Of a stretch of 12,203 nucleotides of DNA, positions 1 through 7,251 are shown one piece after another. A model generated the notes under the pieces. It did no database searches. It saw only the letters and a program-made list of their open reading frames with translations, and was not told the DNA's origin. The translations under genes and the position numbers were made by a program. The stretch covers positions 1-12,203 of the forward strand of contig DALTVZ010000095.1 of the NCBI GenBank assembly GCA_029987315.1. Direction: 5' to 3'. The stretch comes from Methanocorpusculum sp. Its GTDB lineage: Archaea; Halobacteriota; Methanomicrobia; Methanomicrobiales; Methanocorpusculaceae. Position 1 is the first letter of the stretch, and every line of letters begins with the position of its first letter.

Positions 1-1098
1 CAGCTTCTGACGGGAAACATCGGGAAAAAAGGAGCCGGGATTTCGTCCCTTCGAGGACAAAACAATATCCAGGGTGCCTGTGATATGGGGATCCTGCCCG
101 AATACTTCACCGGATACCAGCGGGTCGATGATTCAAATGTTTCCGCAAAGTTCTCCCGGGAATGGAAGTTTGCAGACGGCATCTCCGAACCTAAACGGGG
201 GCACGACAGTACGGAGATGATGGAGCATCTGCAGAAGAATACCGGCGAGATCAAAGCTATGTATATTCTTGGTGAAAATCCAGTACTTTCTGGCCCCGAT
301 TTGGCGAGATCCCGGGAGGCATTCTCCCATCTTGAGTTCGTCGTCGTTCAGGATATTTTTCAAAATGAAACCGTCGAATTTGCCGATGTTGTTTTTCCAG
401 CGGTCTGTTTTGCAGAAAGGGACGGGACCCAGACGAATACGGAACGCCGTATCCAACGGCTGCAAAAAGCTCAGGACGGTATAGGGGAAACAAAACAGGA
501 CTGGAAGATACTCACGCTTCTAGCTGAGAAGATGGGATATGCAGAGCAGTTCCCCTGGAAAACGTATGGGGATATCTTTGCCGAGATCGTGCGGTTGACC
601 CCGATCTATGCCGGGATGACCTATGAAGAAGTAGAGCGGCCGGAAGGTATGCAATGGCCTGTCAGTGAAGCAGGGAGCGAACAGCTCTATGCTGAAAATT
701 TTGCGACGGAGAGCGGGAAAGCCCGGTTCATTCCTGCAGATTGGACGCGTATCTGCGATACGACCACGCTAGAGTTTCCATTTTTGTTGTCGATGGGACG
801 GTGCATTTTCCATTGGGATACCGGGAAGATGACTCGGAGCAGGACAGAGACAGCGAACTGGGTTGAGATCCATCCAAAGGATGCGGCAGAACTTGGGATC
901 ATTAAGGGTGATTCCGTGGAAATTCTGACCAAAGATAAGGTCATCTCTGGAATGGCGCGGGTCACGGATGAGATCTTAGAAAAAACAGTGTTTATGCCGT
1001 CACATTATGTCGATGCGGACAGCAGCGATCTGATCCAGAACACGTCGCTTGATGTAACCACGCATATGCAGCCTGTGCAGATCCGAAAAATTATTTGA
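1..1098 (+). CDS. fdhA: Formate dehydrogenase alpha subunit, C-terminal half (5' end outside window)
   Basis: The reading frame is open from base 1 to the TGA at 1096-1098, giving 365 visible residues, so the gene starts upstream. FdhA is normally about 680-700 residues and oxidises formate to CO2 with a Mo/W bis-MGD cofactor, passing electrons via FdhB to F420 or heterodisulfide reductase. Visible family signs are the GxxxRGQNNIQGACDMG stretch (about residues 13-30), ILGENP (89-94), the FAE(R/K)DGTxTNTERR block (137-150), and a C-terminal dinucleotide-binding domain from about residue 259 (MGRCIFHWDTGKMTR, then PKDAAELGIIKGD). The Fe4S4 domain and the Cys/Sec metal ligand lie outside the window. 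FdhB is not in view downstream; the next gene is convergent, so fdhA ends its transcription unit here. Family assignment is strong; assigning it to formate rather than another MopB substrate rests on overall resemblance. Confidence 0.9.
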   Translation, partial: QLLTGNIGKKGAGISSLRGQNNIQGACDMGILPEYFTGYQRVDDSNVSAKFSREWKFADGISEPKRGHDSTEMMEHLQKNTGEIKAMYILGENPVLSGPDLARSREAFSHLEFVVVQDIFQNETVEFADVVFPAVCFAERDGTQTNTERRIQRLQKAQDGIGETKQDWKILTLLAEKMGYAEQFPWKTYGDIFAEIVRLTPIYAGMTYEEVERPEGMQWPVSEAGSEQLYAENFATESGKARFIPADWTRICDTTTLEFPFLLSMGRCIFHWDTGKMTRSRTETANWVEIHPKDAAELGIIKGDSVEILTKDKVISGMARVTDEILEKTVFMPSHYVDADSSDLIQNTSLDVTTHMQPVQIRKII

Positions 1099-1264
1099 AA
1101 CAGCCCAGCATACACTGGGTGATCTTGATGTCGTTTTGTATGCAGAAGCCGCCTATATCGCTAATGGCTATCTGATATTTTTCAGCGATGATGTGTGCTT
1201 TGCCGCAGGTGATCGTTTTCTCGATACCTTCTGCCAGGAGAATGGCCGCTATATCCTGTGTCAT
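1091..1264 (-). CDS. Small conserved-looking Cys-containing protein (57 aa)
   Basis: A 57-residue reading frame converges on fdhA and overlaps its 3' end by 8 nt. The preferred start is the ATG at 1264 (MTQDIAAILL...), because a TTTATA box lies about 27-33 nt upstream, fitting a leaderless archaeal transcript. An in-frame ATG at 1306 would give 71 residues but lies upstream of that box. The protein is mixed alpha/beta in character, with Cys20 and Cys41 and a C-terminal CMLGCFK (Cys51, Cys55). From memory, a K-I-x-x-C-x-L-G-C-F tail recurs in small archaeal and bacterial proteins, sometimes near Mo/W enzymes; this is recollection, not a search result. No function is assigned. Its position beside fdhA could be meaningful or chance. 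Confidence 0.55.
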   Translation of the reverse strand: MTQDIAAILLAEGIEKTITCGKAHIIAEKYQIAISDIGGFCIQNDIKITQCMLGCFK

Positions 1265-1287
1265 ATGATAAATTGAACGCAGTGAAG

Positions 1288-1297
1288 GCCTATAAAT
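1288..1297 (-). promoter_or_regulatory. Candidate TATA box for the small gene ending at 1091
   Basis: On the minus strand this reads GATTTATAGG. Its centre is about 30 nt upstream of the ATG at 1264, the spacing expected between an archaeal TATA box and a leaderless start codon. No ribosome binding site precedes the ATG. Confidence 0.4.
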
Positions 1298-1377
1298 CCA
1301 TGGCATTCGTGGATAAACATCTCGAGAGCTTGCATCGCGATCTCAACGGTGCGCGAAACAAAGGATCACGTTCAGTT

Positions 1378-1383
1378 AAAAAA
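1378..1383 (-). terminator. T-tract terminator after the ABC exporter operon
   Basis: On the minus strand a run of six T (CCATTTTTTAACT) begins about 17 nt after the stop codon of the last ABC gene. Archaeal termination commonly uses such T-runs without a hairpin. The 1307-1399 spacer otherwise holds only an unconvincing 29-codon plus-strand frame (1300-1389). Confidence 0.4.
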
Positions 1384-1399
1384 TGGTAGAGAGTCTCGA

Positions 1400-3313
1400 T
1401 CACTCGAGCTCAAACGCTCCCGTATACAGTTGATAATACTTACCCTTTTCTTGGATAAGCGTCTGATGACTGCCTCTCTCAACGATCTTACCTGACTCAA
1501 GGACCATGATCACATCAGCATTCTGCACGGTCGAAAGACGGTGAGCGATCACAAAGACCGTTCGTCCTTTCATGAGAGAATCCATACCTGCCTGGACAAT
1601 GGCCTCTGTTCGGGTATCGATGCTTGATGTCGCCTCATCCAGGATCATCACCGGAGGATTTGCAACTGCCACCCGAGCGATGGATAAAAGCTGCCTTTGA
1701 CCCTGTGAAAGACTTCCTCCATCTCCTGTAAGAACCGTATCATATCCCTCGGGAAGCCGGGAGATAAAGTCATGAGCATTTGCAAGACGTGCCGCCGCTT
1801 GTACCTCCTCATCGGTCGCATCCAGCTTTCCATATCGAATATTTTCCATGACCGTCCCGGTAAACAGATTCGTATCCTGCAAAACGACCCCAAGTGATCT
1901 TCGAAGATCAGCCTTCCTCATCCTCTTGATATCGATACCGTCATAGAAGATCTCACCTTCATGGACCTCATAAAATCGGTTGATCAGATTGGTGATCGTC
2001 GTCTTTCCGGCACCAGTTGCTCCAACAAACGCGATTTTCTGGCCTGGACGTGCATACACAGAGATGTCATGCAAAACCTCTTTGTCCGGGGTATAGCCAA
2101 AACTCACATCACGGAGCTGAACATCCCCCTCGAGTTTAGTATACACCGGCGATCCATTTTTGATCTCCTTCCATGCCCAAATACCCGTATAATCCAGCGT
2201 TTCCACAAGAGAAGACCCTTCGATCTTTGCATTAACGAGAGTAACGTCCCCGGTATCCTCCTCCACCGGTTCATCCATCAGCTCGAAGATGCGCTCAGCA
2301 CCCGCCAAAGCCATTACAACAGAACTCAACTGCTGAGAAACCTGACTGATCGGCATCATAAAACTTTTACTGAGTTGCAAGAATGCGGCGATCGCTCCCA
2401 GAGTTAGCCCGCCGATCCCGCTTATTGCCAATGCGCCCCCAACAATTGCGATCAGAACATACTGAATATTTCCGATGTTTGCTACGATCGGCATGAATAT
2501 ATTCGCAAACTTGTTGGCCGCAGTTGCATGCTCACACAGCTCATCGTTCATGACGTTGAACTCGGATTTGGCCTTGTCCTCATGACAGAAGACCTTGATC
2601 ACCTTCTGTCCGTTGATCATCTCCTCGATGTATCCGTTCACCTTACCAAGCGATTTTTGCTGACGAACGAAGTAGGACGCACTTTTTCCCCCTATGTTTT
2701 TCAAAACGAAAAAGAGCACACCTACCATTAAGACAGCGAGGAGCGTCAAGGGGATACTCGTATAGATCATCGCGAAGGACACAAAAATGATGGTCATGCC
2801 TGAAGAAAACACCTGAGGAACGCTTTGAGAAAGCATCTGATGCAGTGTTTCCGTATCGTTTGTGTAATGACTCATCGTATTGCCGAACTGATGGGTGTCA
2901 AAGTATTTGATCGGTAACTTCTGCATATGGGCAAACATATCATCACGGATCCTCTTCATCACTCCTTGGGAAACGATCACCATGAGTCTGCTGTAAAGAA
3001 GCGTTGCAAGAACACCGACAAGATAGATCAGACCCATGAAAAGGATCGCCTGCAGTAAGGCAGTGAATACCGGATACTCCACACCGAGAAGCGGGGTGAT
3101 GTAGTCGTCGATCAGCACTTTAAGGAAAAGTGAACCTATCACCCCCGCAATGGTGCTTAGCAGGATACAGATGGCGACGACGATGAGTGTGATCTTATAC
3201 ATACCCGGAAGATAGGAAAGAAGACGTTTGAGCGTCTTTTTTACATTCTTGGGTTTGCGGCCTACGACAGGTTGTCCTGGATGTTTGCTTCCCGGACCCA
3301 TTGGCGGCGCCAT
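1400..3313 (-). CDS. ABC exporter half-transporter, catalytic (consensus-site) subunit
   Basis: This 637-residue protein has an exporter-type transmembrane domain (about residues 35-340, six hydrophobic helices) followed by a nucleotide-binding domain. Walker A is GATGAGKT (431-438), the Q-loop Gln is 479, the signature is LSQGQ (535-539), Walker B is VMILDE with the catalytic Glu560, and the switch His is 591. The signature has Gln in place of the first Gly. A roughly 50-residue linker (350-400) separates the two domains, longer than in the partner. The N-terminus is Pro/Gly/Lys-rich. The start codon overlaps the partner's stop by 1 nt (TAATG) and is preceded by a strong GGAGGTGA site, so the two are co-translated. 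It most resembles multidrug/lipid heterodimeric exporters of the BmrCD, LmrCD or TM287/288 type. The substrate is unknown. Confidence 0.93.
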   Translation of the reverse strand: MAPPMGPGSKHPGQPVVGRKPKNVKKTLKRLLSYLPGMYKITLIVVAICILLSTIAGVIGSLFLKVLIDDYITPLLGVEYPVFTALLQAILFMGLIYLVGVLATLLYSRLMVIVSQGVMKRIRDDMFAHMQKLPIKYFDTHQFGNTMSHYTNDTETLHQMLSQSVPQVFSSGMTIIFVSFAMIYTSIPLTLLAVLMVGVLFFVLKNIGGKSASYFVRQQKSLGKVNGYIEEMINGQKVIKVFCHEDKAKSEFNVMNDELCEHATAANKFANIFMPIVANIGNIQYVLIAIVGGALAISGIGGLTLGAIAAFLQLSKSFMMPISQVSQQLSSVVMALAGAERIFELMDEPVEEDTGDVTLVNAKIEGSSLVETLDYTGIWAWKEIKNGSPVYTKLEGDVQLRDVSFGYTPDKEVLHDISVYARPGQKIAFVGATGAGKTTITNLINRFYEVHEGEIFYDGIDIKRMRKADLRRSLGVVLQDTNLFTGTVMENIRYGKLDATDEEVQAAARLANAHDFISRLPEGYDTVLTGDGGSLSQGQRQLLSIARVAVANPPVMILDEATSSIDTRTEAIVQAGMDSLMKGRTVFVIAHRLSTVQNADVIMVLESGKIVERGSHQTLIQEKGKYYQLYTGAFELE

Positions 3314-5049
3314 TATGTCTCACCTCCCTTTCTCTGTGTCAAATAGACCTCCTGATAGATCGAGTTCGTCATAAGAAGCTCGGCATGAGTACCAACAGCA
3401 TTGATATGACCGCCATCCATCACAATGATCTTGTCCGCTTTCTCGACCGAGGAGTAACGCTGGGTGATGATGATCTTCGTGGTGCCGGGGATCTCAGTTG
3501 CAAGAGCCTGGCGTATCAGTGCATCTGTCTTTGTGTCCACAGCGCTCGTGGAGTCGTCCAGAATGAGGATCTTTGGTTTCTTCAACAAAGCACGGGCGAT
3601 ACATAATCTCTGTTTTTGGCCGCCGGAAACATTTGAACCTCCTTGTTCGATCTTCGTATCATATTTATCTGGAAATTTCTGGATGAACTCATCTGCACAG
3701 GCAAGTTTACTCACACGAACAATCTCTTCATCCGAAGCATCAGAATTACCCCATCTAAGATTTTCCTTGATGGTCCCTGAGAAGAGAACATTCTTCTGAA
3801 GAACTACTGCGACCTGATCGCGAAGTGTTGTCAGATCGTAATCTCGAACATCCACCCCTCCGACCAAAACAGAACCACCGGTCACATCATAGAGTCGGGG
3901 GATGAGCTGGATAAGCGTCGTCTTGGAACTGCCTGTCCCACCTAAGATCCCTATCGTCTCACCTGATTTTATCTCCAGATTGATCTTCTCAAGAGCTATC
4001 CGGTCAGCAGTGGACGAGTAGCTGAAGTCCACGTCCCGGAAGCTGATATCTCCATTTTTAACAATGAACACCGGATCTTTCGGATTCGTTAGGTCGCTTT
4101 CTTCGTCAAGGATCTCAACGATCCTTCTCGCAGATGCGCGGGACATTGTGATCATGACAAAAATCATGGCAAGCATCATCAGACTCATCAAAATCTGCAT
4201 AATGTAGGCAAACAGACCGACCAGCTGACCGGTGGTCAAGTTCCCTGCAACGATGAACTGGGCCCCGAACCAGGAGACAAGCAGGATAGACAGATACATG
4301 GTGAACTGCATCAACGGGCTGACAAACGCAAGCAACTTTTCTGCTTGCGAAAAGTATCCGTAGAGATCTTTGGAAACAACTTTGAATTTTTCCACCTCAT
4401 GATCATCACGGACATAGGATTTCACAACACGAATGCCTCTGAGATTTTCCTGAACGACTTTGTTCAGCCTATCGAATGTTTTGAATACCATCTCAAAAAT
4501 CGGCTGAACTTTGGTGATGATCAGGTACATCCCAACACCAAGGATCGGTATCAGCACAAGGAAGATCAAAGAAATATCCGGATTGATCCCTGTGACCATG
4601 ATGTAGGCCAGGATCAGCATCATAGGACTTCGGATCCCCACGCGGATGATCATCTGATACGCATTCTGTACATTCGTTACATCGGTGGTGAGCCGGGTCA
4701 CGATACTGGATGTTGAGAACTTATCGATGTTCGCAAACGAGAAGTTCTGGACATTATAGAATATATCATGTCGGAGATTACGTGCAAACCCGGAAGAGGC
4801 AGAGGCGGCAAACTTTCCGGCGAGAACACCGAATATGAGGGAAAGTACCGCGGCTATGACCAGAGCAAGGCCGAGCCGGAGGATAATACCCATGTTCCCT
4901 CCGGTGATCCCATTATCGATGAGACCTGCGAGGATCAACGGGATGATCACCTCAACCACCACCTCAAGCCCAATGAACACGGGTGCGAGCAGACTGGGTT
5001 TTTTAAATTCGCGTATAGATTGCCCGAGGCGCTTTATTATATGGATCAT
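3313..5049 (-). CDS. ABC exporter half-transporter, degenerate-site subunit
   Basis: This 578-residue protein has an N-terminal exporter transmembrane domain (about 15-310) and a C-terminal ATPase domain. Walker A is GGTGSSKT (370-377), the Q-loop Gln is 418, the signature VSGGQ (474-478) is nearly canonical, and Walker B ends ILILDD. Asp499 replaces the catalytic Glu, and the switch His is replaced by Gln530 (IIITQRYSS). These are the substitutions known from the degenerate site of heterodimeric ABC exporters such as TM287. The partner supplies an intact Glu and His but a modified LSQGQ signature, so one ATP site should be hydrolytic and the other mainly binding. The start ATG at 5049 overlaps the MarR stop by 4 nt (ATGA), with GAGG just upstream. 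Export of a toxic or signalling compound is inferred from the MarR linkage. Confidence 0.93.
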   Translation of the reverse strand: MIHIIKRLGQSIREFKKPSLLAPVFIGLEVVVEVIIPLILAGLIDNGITGGNMGIILRLGLALVIAAVLSLIFGVLAGKFAASASSGFARNLRHDIFYNVQNFSFANIDKFSTSSIVTRLTTDVTNVQNAYQMIIRVGIRSPMMLILAYIMVTGINPDISLIFLVLIPILGVGMYLIITKVQPIFEMVFKTFDRLNKVVQENLRGIRVVKSYVRDDHEVEKFKVVSKDLYGYFSQAEKLLAFVSPLMQFTMYLSILLVSWFGAQFIVAGNLTTGQLVGLFAYIMQILMSLMMLAMIFVMITMSRASARRIVEILDEESDLTNPKDPVFIVKNGDISFRDVDFSYSSTADRIALEKINLEIKSGETIGILGGTGSSKTTLIQLIPRLYDVTGGSVLVGGVDVRDYDLTTLRDQVAVVLQKNVLFSGTIKENLRWGNSDASDEEIVRVSKLACADEFIQKFPDKYDTKIEQGGSNVSGGQKQRLCIARALLKKPKILILDDSTSAVDTKTDALIRQALATEIPGTTKIIITQRYSSVEKADKIIVMDGGHINAVGTHAELLMTNSIYQEVYLTQRKGGET

Positions 5050-5489
5050 ACCATTTCCTCTAAATTAGTTTTCATTTTTGAAATAATTGAACGAAGAAAC
5101 GCCTGTTCCTCTGCAGATATCCCTTTGATGAGATGATCTTCAAGTCCAACCAAGTTCTGTCGGGCTTCTCTGGTAAGGGCAAGTGCCTTTTCAGTGAGCA
5201 CGATCTTTTTCAGTCTGGCGTCGTAATCGACCGGTTCTCTGATGATGAGCCCGTTCTTTTCCATGAGCTGGAGGATCCCGGTCGCAGTGGAACGACGAAT
5301 AGAATATTTTGTCTCGATGTCTTTTTGAAAGATATCGCTCTTCGCGGCATGATGAACATACCCGATTATCTGAAACTGAGTACCGGTGAGATTTTTCAGA
5401 GGTCCCTGAGCCGCAGAACTGTCCAAGTTTCGCTTGATATGATTTGAAAGTATCTTTATCAAGACCGCGATCGGAACTCTGTCATCCAT
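5046..5489 (-). CDS. MarR-family transcriptional regulator of the ABC operon
   Basis: A 147-residue protein with the MarR layout: N-terminal dimerisation helices (about 5-28), a winged helix-turn-helix at about 36-105 and C-terminal helices (108-145). The recognition helix region is about RRSTATGILQLMEKNG (65-80). The wing carries the conserved D-x-R element (VDYDARLKKIVLT, 87-99). It is first in the operon and overlaps the first ABC gene by 4 nt. MarR proteins usually repress their own operon and release DNA on binding a small, often phenolic or lipophilic, ligand. The palindrome at 5499-5514 fits such an operator. No redox-type Cys is present, so direct ligand sensing is more likely than thiol sensing. 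The start at 5489 is close to the predicted transcription start, with no ribosome binding site. Confidence 0.9.
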   Translation of the reverse strand: MDDRVPIAVLIKILSNHIKRNLDSSAAQGPLKNLTGTQFQIIGYVHHAAKSDIFQKDIETKYSIRRSTATGILQLMEKNGLIIREPVDYDARLKKIVLTEKALALTREARQNLVGLEDHLIKGISAEEQAFLRSIISKMKTNLEEMV

Positions 5490-5498
5490 ATGGTATTA

Positions 5499-5514
5499 TG
5501 TTAGGGAGCTAACA
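5499..5514 (-). promoter_or_regulatory. Probable MarR operator: perfect palindrome TGTTAG-N4-CTAACA
   Basis: The 16 bases form a perfect 6-4-6 inverted repeat 9 bases upstream of the marR start codon. Its distal edge touches the TATA-like box, so bound protein would cover the space between TATA box and transcription start. The size and GTTAG half-site resemble known MarR-family operators such as that of MepR. Autorepression is inferred. Confidence 0.7.
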
Positions 5515-5521
5515 ATATATA
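5514..5521 (-). promoter_or_regulatory. TATA box of the marR-ABC operon
   Basis: The minus strand reads TATATATT. Its centre is about 29 nt upstream of the marR ATG, which predicts a transcript beginning within a few bases of the start codon. It abuts the palindromic operator. Confidence 0.55.
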
Positions 5522-5585
5522 CTTTGCTGGAACGGAATCGAATATGATTTTCTGTGATAGGAAGAAAAGTCTCTTCGTTTTAAAA

Positions 5586-5602
5586 TAGGACTTACGCGGT
5601 GT
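5586..5602 (+). repeat. Left terminal inverted repeat
   Basis: TAGGACTTACGCGGTGT; a perfect inverted match to 5824-5840. If the AT of the flank is counted in, the identity is 19 bases (5584-5602 with 5824-5842). Confidence 0.85.
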
Positions 5603-5657
5603 GCTCTCAATCCAATTCGGGAAGGGGATGGCCGGGTGTGGAAACATGAATTAATTT

Positions 5658-5743
5658 AACCGCGAATAAGCCCAAGCGGATTTTATCCGCTTGAGGCGGC
5701 ATGCGAGCCTTTGGCTTGCACGCCTCCGCGAATTATCGCGGTT
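5658..5743 (+). other. Three-stem foldable core of the 255-bp element
   Basis: The outer stem pairs AACCGCGAATAA (5658-5669) with TTATCGCGGTT (5733-5743), with one bulged base. Inside are two hairpins. The first is AAGCGGAT-TTT-ATCCGCTT (5674-5692), a perfect 8-bp stem. The second is GAGGCG with CGCCTC (5693-5698 and 5721-5726), topped by TGCGAGCC-TTT-GGCTTGCA (5702-5720) with one G-U pair. Together they form a Y or cloverleaf shape with two three-T loops. It could act as a DNA cruciform for a transposase or as folded RNA. Expression is not shown by the sequence. Confidence 0.65.
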
Positions 5744-5823
5744 TTTATCTGATGCATTCACACTGATCCCTTACACGAAAACGAAGTACAACCTGAGAAT
5801 ACGTTATCTTTTCGGTTAAGATT

Positions 5824-5840
5824 ACACCGCGTAAGTCCTA
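5824..5840 (-). repeat. Right terminal inverted repeat
   Basis: ACACCGCGTAAGTCCTA; a perfect inverted match to 5586-5602. It is followed by TTAAAA, the same hexamer that precedes the left repeat, and then runs into the A-tract that forms the glnA terminator on the other strand. Confidence 0.85.
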
Positions 5841-5842
5841 TT

Positions 5843-5850
5843 AAAAAAAA
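5843..5850 (-). terminator. T8 terminator of glutamine synthetase gene
   Basis: On the minus strand eight consecutive T begin 9 bases after the glnA stop codon. The right flank of the 255-bp element overlaps this tract, suggesting insertion into the terminator. Confidence 0.55.
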
Positions 5851-5859
5851 TTGATTATA

Positions 5860-7251
5860 TTAGTATGTCGCGAGGTAGCGTCTGATCTCCCAGTCGGAGA
5901 TCGACTTGGAGTAATCTGCCCACTCAAGCTCACCGATACGGTTGATCTGGGCTACAACGTGTTCGCCTAGAACATTGCATAAAAGCGGATCGTTCATCAG
6001 AGCAGTATTTGCCTCATGCAGATTCCATGGAAGACAGCGGATCCCTTCTGCCGCACGTTCTGCCGCGGTCATTTTGAAAATATTTTTGTCCACGCTCTCC
6101 GGAGGTTCGAGCTTCTGGGTCACCCCCTCCATTCCTGCCGCAAGCATAACAGCAAATGTGAGATACGGGTTACAGGTTGGATCAGGACTGCGCAGCTCGG
6201 CGCGGGTGCTTTTTCCTCGGGACGAGGGGACCCTGATAAGAGCGGAACGGTTCATTGCCGACCAGCCAACGTAGACCGGCGCCTCATATCCCGGGATGAG
6301 CCGTTTATATGAATTGACCGTCGGATTTGCAATACGCGTGATCCCGTCGATGTGTTTGAGAAGGCCTGCGATAAAATGACGTGCGGTGTCGGAAAGCTGA
6401 TGTTCTCCCTCTGGGTCATAGAATGCATTTTTCCCATCCTTCATAAGGGAACAGTTGACATGCATACCAGAACCATTGATGCCGTAGATCGGTTTTGGCA
6501 TGAATGTCGCATGAAGTCCGCGGTGAAGCGCGAGGGTCTTTGCAGCAAACTTGAAGGTGACGACCTTATCTGCCATGGAAAGAGCGTTCCCGTAGGTAAA
6601 ATCGATCTCGTGCTGGGACGGGGCAACCTCGTGATGCGAGGCTTCGATATCGAATCCCATCCCGGATAGAGAGGTGACAAGATCCCGGCGCACATCCTCT
6701 CCCGGATCGTTTGAGGTCTGATCGAAGTAGCTGCCGTGATCCTGAAGTTCTACTGAAGGATGGCCGTTCACCATTCTGAAAAGGAAGAACTCCATCTCGG
6801 GACCAACGTTGAATGTGTATCCAAGCTTTTCCGCTTTTTCCAGCTGCTGACGCAGAATGAATCTGGGATCGCCGGTGAACGCTTCGCCGCGGGTCGTATA
6901 GACACTGCAGATAAATCTGGCAACACGATATTTTTCATCCGACCATGGAATGATCTGATAGGTCTCAGGCTCGGGCCGAAGAAGCATATCCGATTCCTGT
7001 AGCCTCGCAAATCCTTGGATAGAAGAACCGTCAAAACTAATGCCTTCTGTTAAGGCTTTTTTCATCTGTTTCGTCGGGATCGCGACATTTTTCGGTTTCC
7101 CTTCCAGATCAGAGAACTGAAGAAGGACCGACCGTACATTGTCGTTCTCAAGCTGCTTGAGAACAGTATTGACCAACTCCACACGGTCGCCACCGTGTGA
7201 TGCGGCAAGAGAGCCAACTGGACTTTTACGCTCGTCAGAAACCATGTTCAT
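5860..7251 (-). CDS. glnA: Glutamine synthetase, type I-alpha
   Basis: Glutamine synthetase makes glutamine from glutamate, ammonia and ATP, the main ammonia assimilation step. Taking the ATG at 7251 the protein is 463 residues, a normal GSI length. Motifs in order are DGSSIQGF (74-81), GPEMEFFLF with metal-binding Glu (150-158), HEVAPSQHEIDF (207-218), NGSGMHVN (about 259-266), NPTVNSYKRL (309-318) and the STRAELRSPDP block (348-358). Where GSI-beta enzymes carry the adenylylated Tyr, this protein has Phe (KNIF, Phe392), so control by adenylylation is unlikely and it fits the GSI-alpha group of archaea and Firmicutes. The start is uncertain: a TTG at 7281 extends the frame by 10 residues, and the ATG at 7245 fits a possible TATA box at 7269-7276 best. 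No ribosome binding site is seen. It is monocistronic and divergent from the flavoprotein gene. Confidence 0.95.
   Translation of the reverse strand: MNMVSDERKSPVGSLAASHGGDRVELVNTVLKQLENDNVRSVLLQFSDLEGKPKNVAIPTKQMKKALTEGISFDGSSIQGFARLQESDMLLRPEPETYQIIPWSDEKYRVARFICSVYTTRGEAFTGDPRFILRQQLEKAEKLGYTFNVGPEMEFFLFRMVNGHPSVELQDHGSYFDQTSNDPGEDVRRDLVTSLSGMGFDIEASHHEVAPSQHEIDFTYGNALSMADKVVTFKFAAKTLALHRGLHATFMPKPIYGINGSGMHVNCSLMKDGKNAFYDPEGEHQLSDTARHFIAGLLKHIDGITRIANPTVNSYKRLIPGYEAPVYVGWSAMNRSALIRVPSSRGKSTRAELRSPDPTCNPYLTFAVMLAAGMEGVTQKLEPPESVDKNIFKMTAAERAAEGIRCLPWNLHEANTALMNDPLLCNVLGEHVVAQINRIGELEWADYSKSISDWEIRRYLATY

Larger units (their letters stand above)
5586..5840. mobile_element. MITE-like element with 17-bp terminal inverted repeats, 255 bp
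   Basis: The left end TAGGACTTACGCGGTGT (5586-5602) is an exact inverted copy of the right end (5824-5840). Inward of these the match continues imperfectly for about 10 more bases (TCTCAATC against TCTTAACC). The hexamer TTAAAA flanks the element on both sides (5580-5585 and 5841-5846) and would serve as a target duplication, though AT-rich flanks make chance possible. No credible reading frame exists inside. The core at 5658-5743 folds into a three-stem structure. The element occupies most of the 370-base spacer between marR and glnA and lies directly beyond the glnA terminator. The end sequence and an internal box recur at 11776-11890, showing a dispersed family. With no transposase gene here, movement would depend on one elsewhere. 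Confidence 0.75.

Noticed and set aside
1300..1389. 29-codon plus-strand frame (starts MAFVDKHLESL) in the spacer before the ABC operon
   Set aside because: It reads as rather protein-like but is very short, has no recognised relative, and overlaps the promoter of the small minus-strand gene; it could be a remnant but cannot be supported.
1961..2407. 148-codon plus-strand frame opposite the ABC ATPase domain
   Set aside because: It is a shadow of the minus-strand gene, whose Walker and signature motifs are intact.
5658..5743. Cloverleaf-like fold taken as a tRNA gene
   Set aside because: There are only two internal hairpins, no TTCGA-type T loop, no anticodon-arm geometry and no 7-bp acceptor stem; the fold lies in a repeat element.
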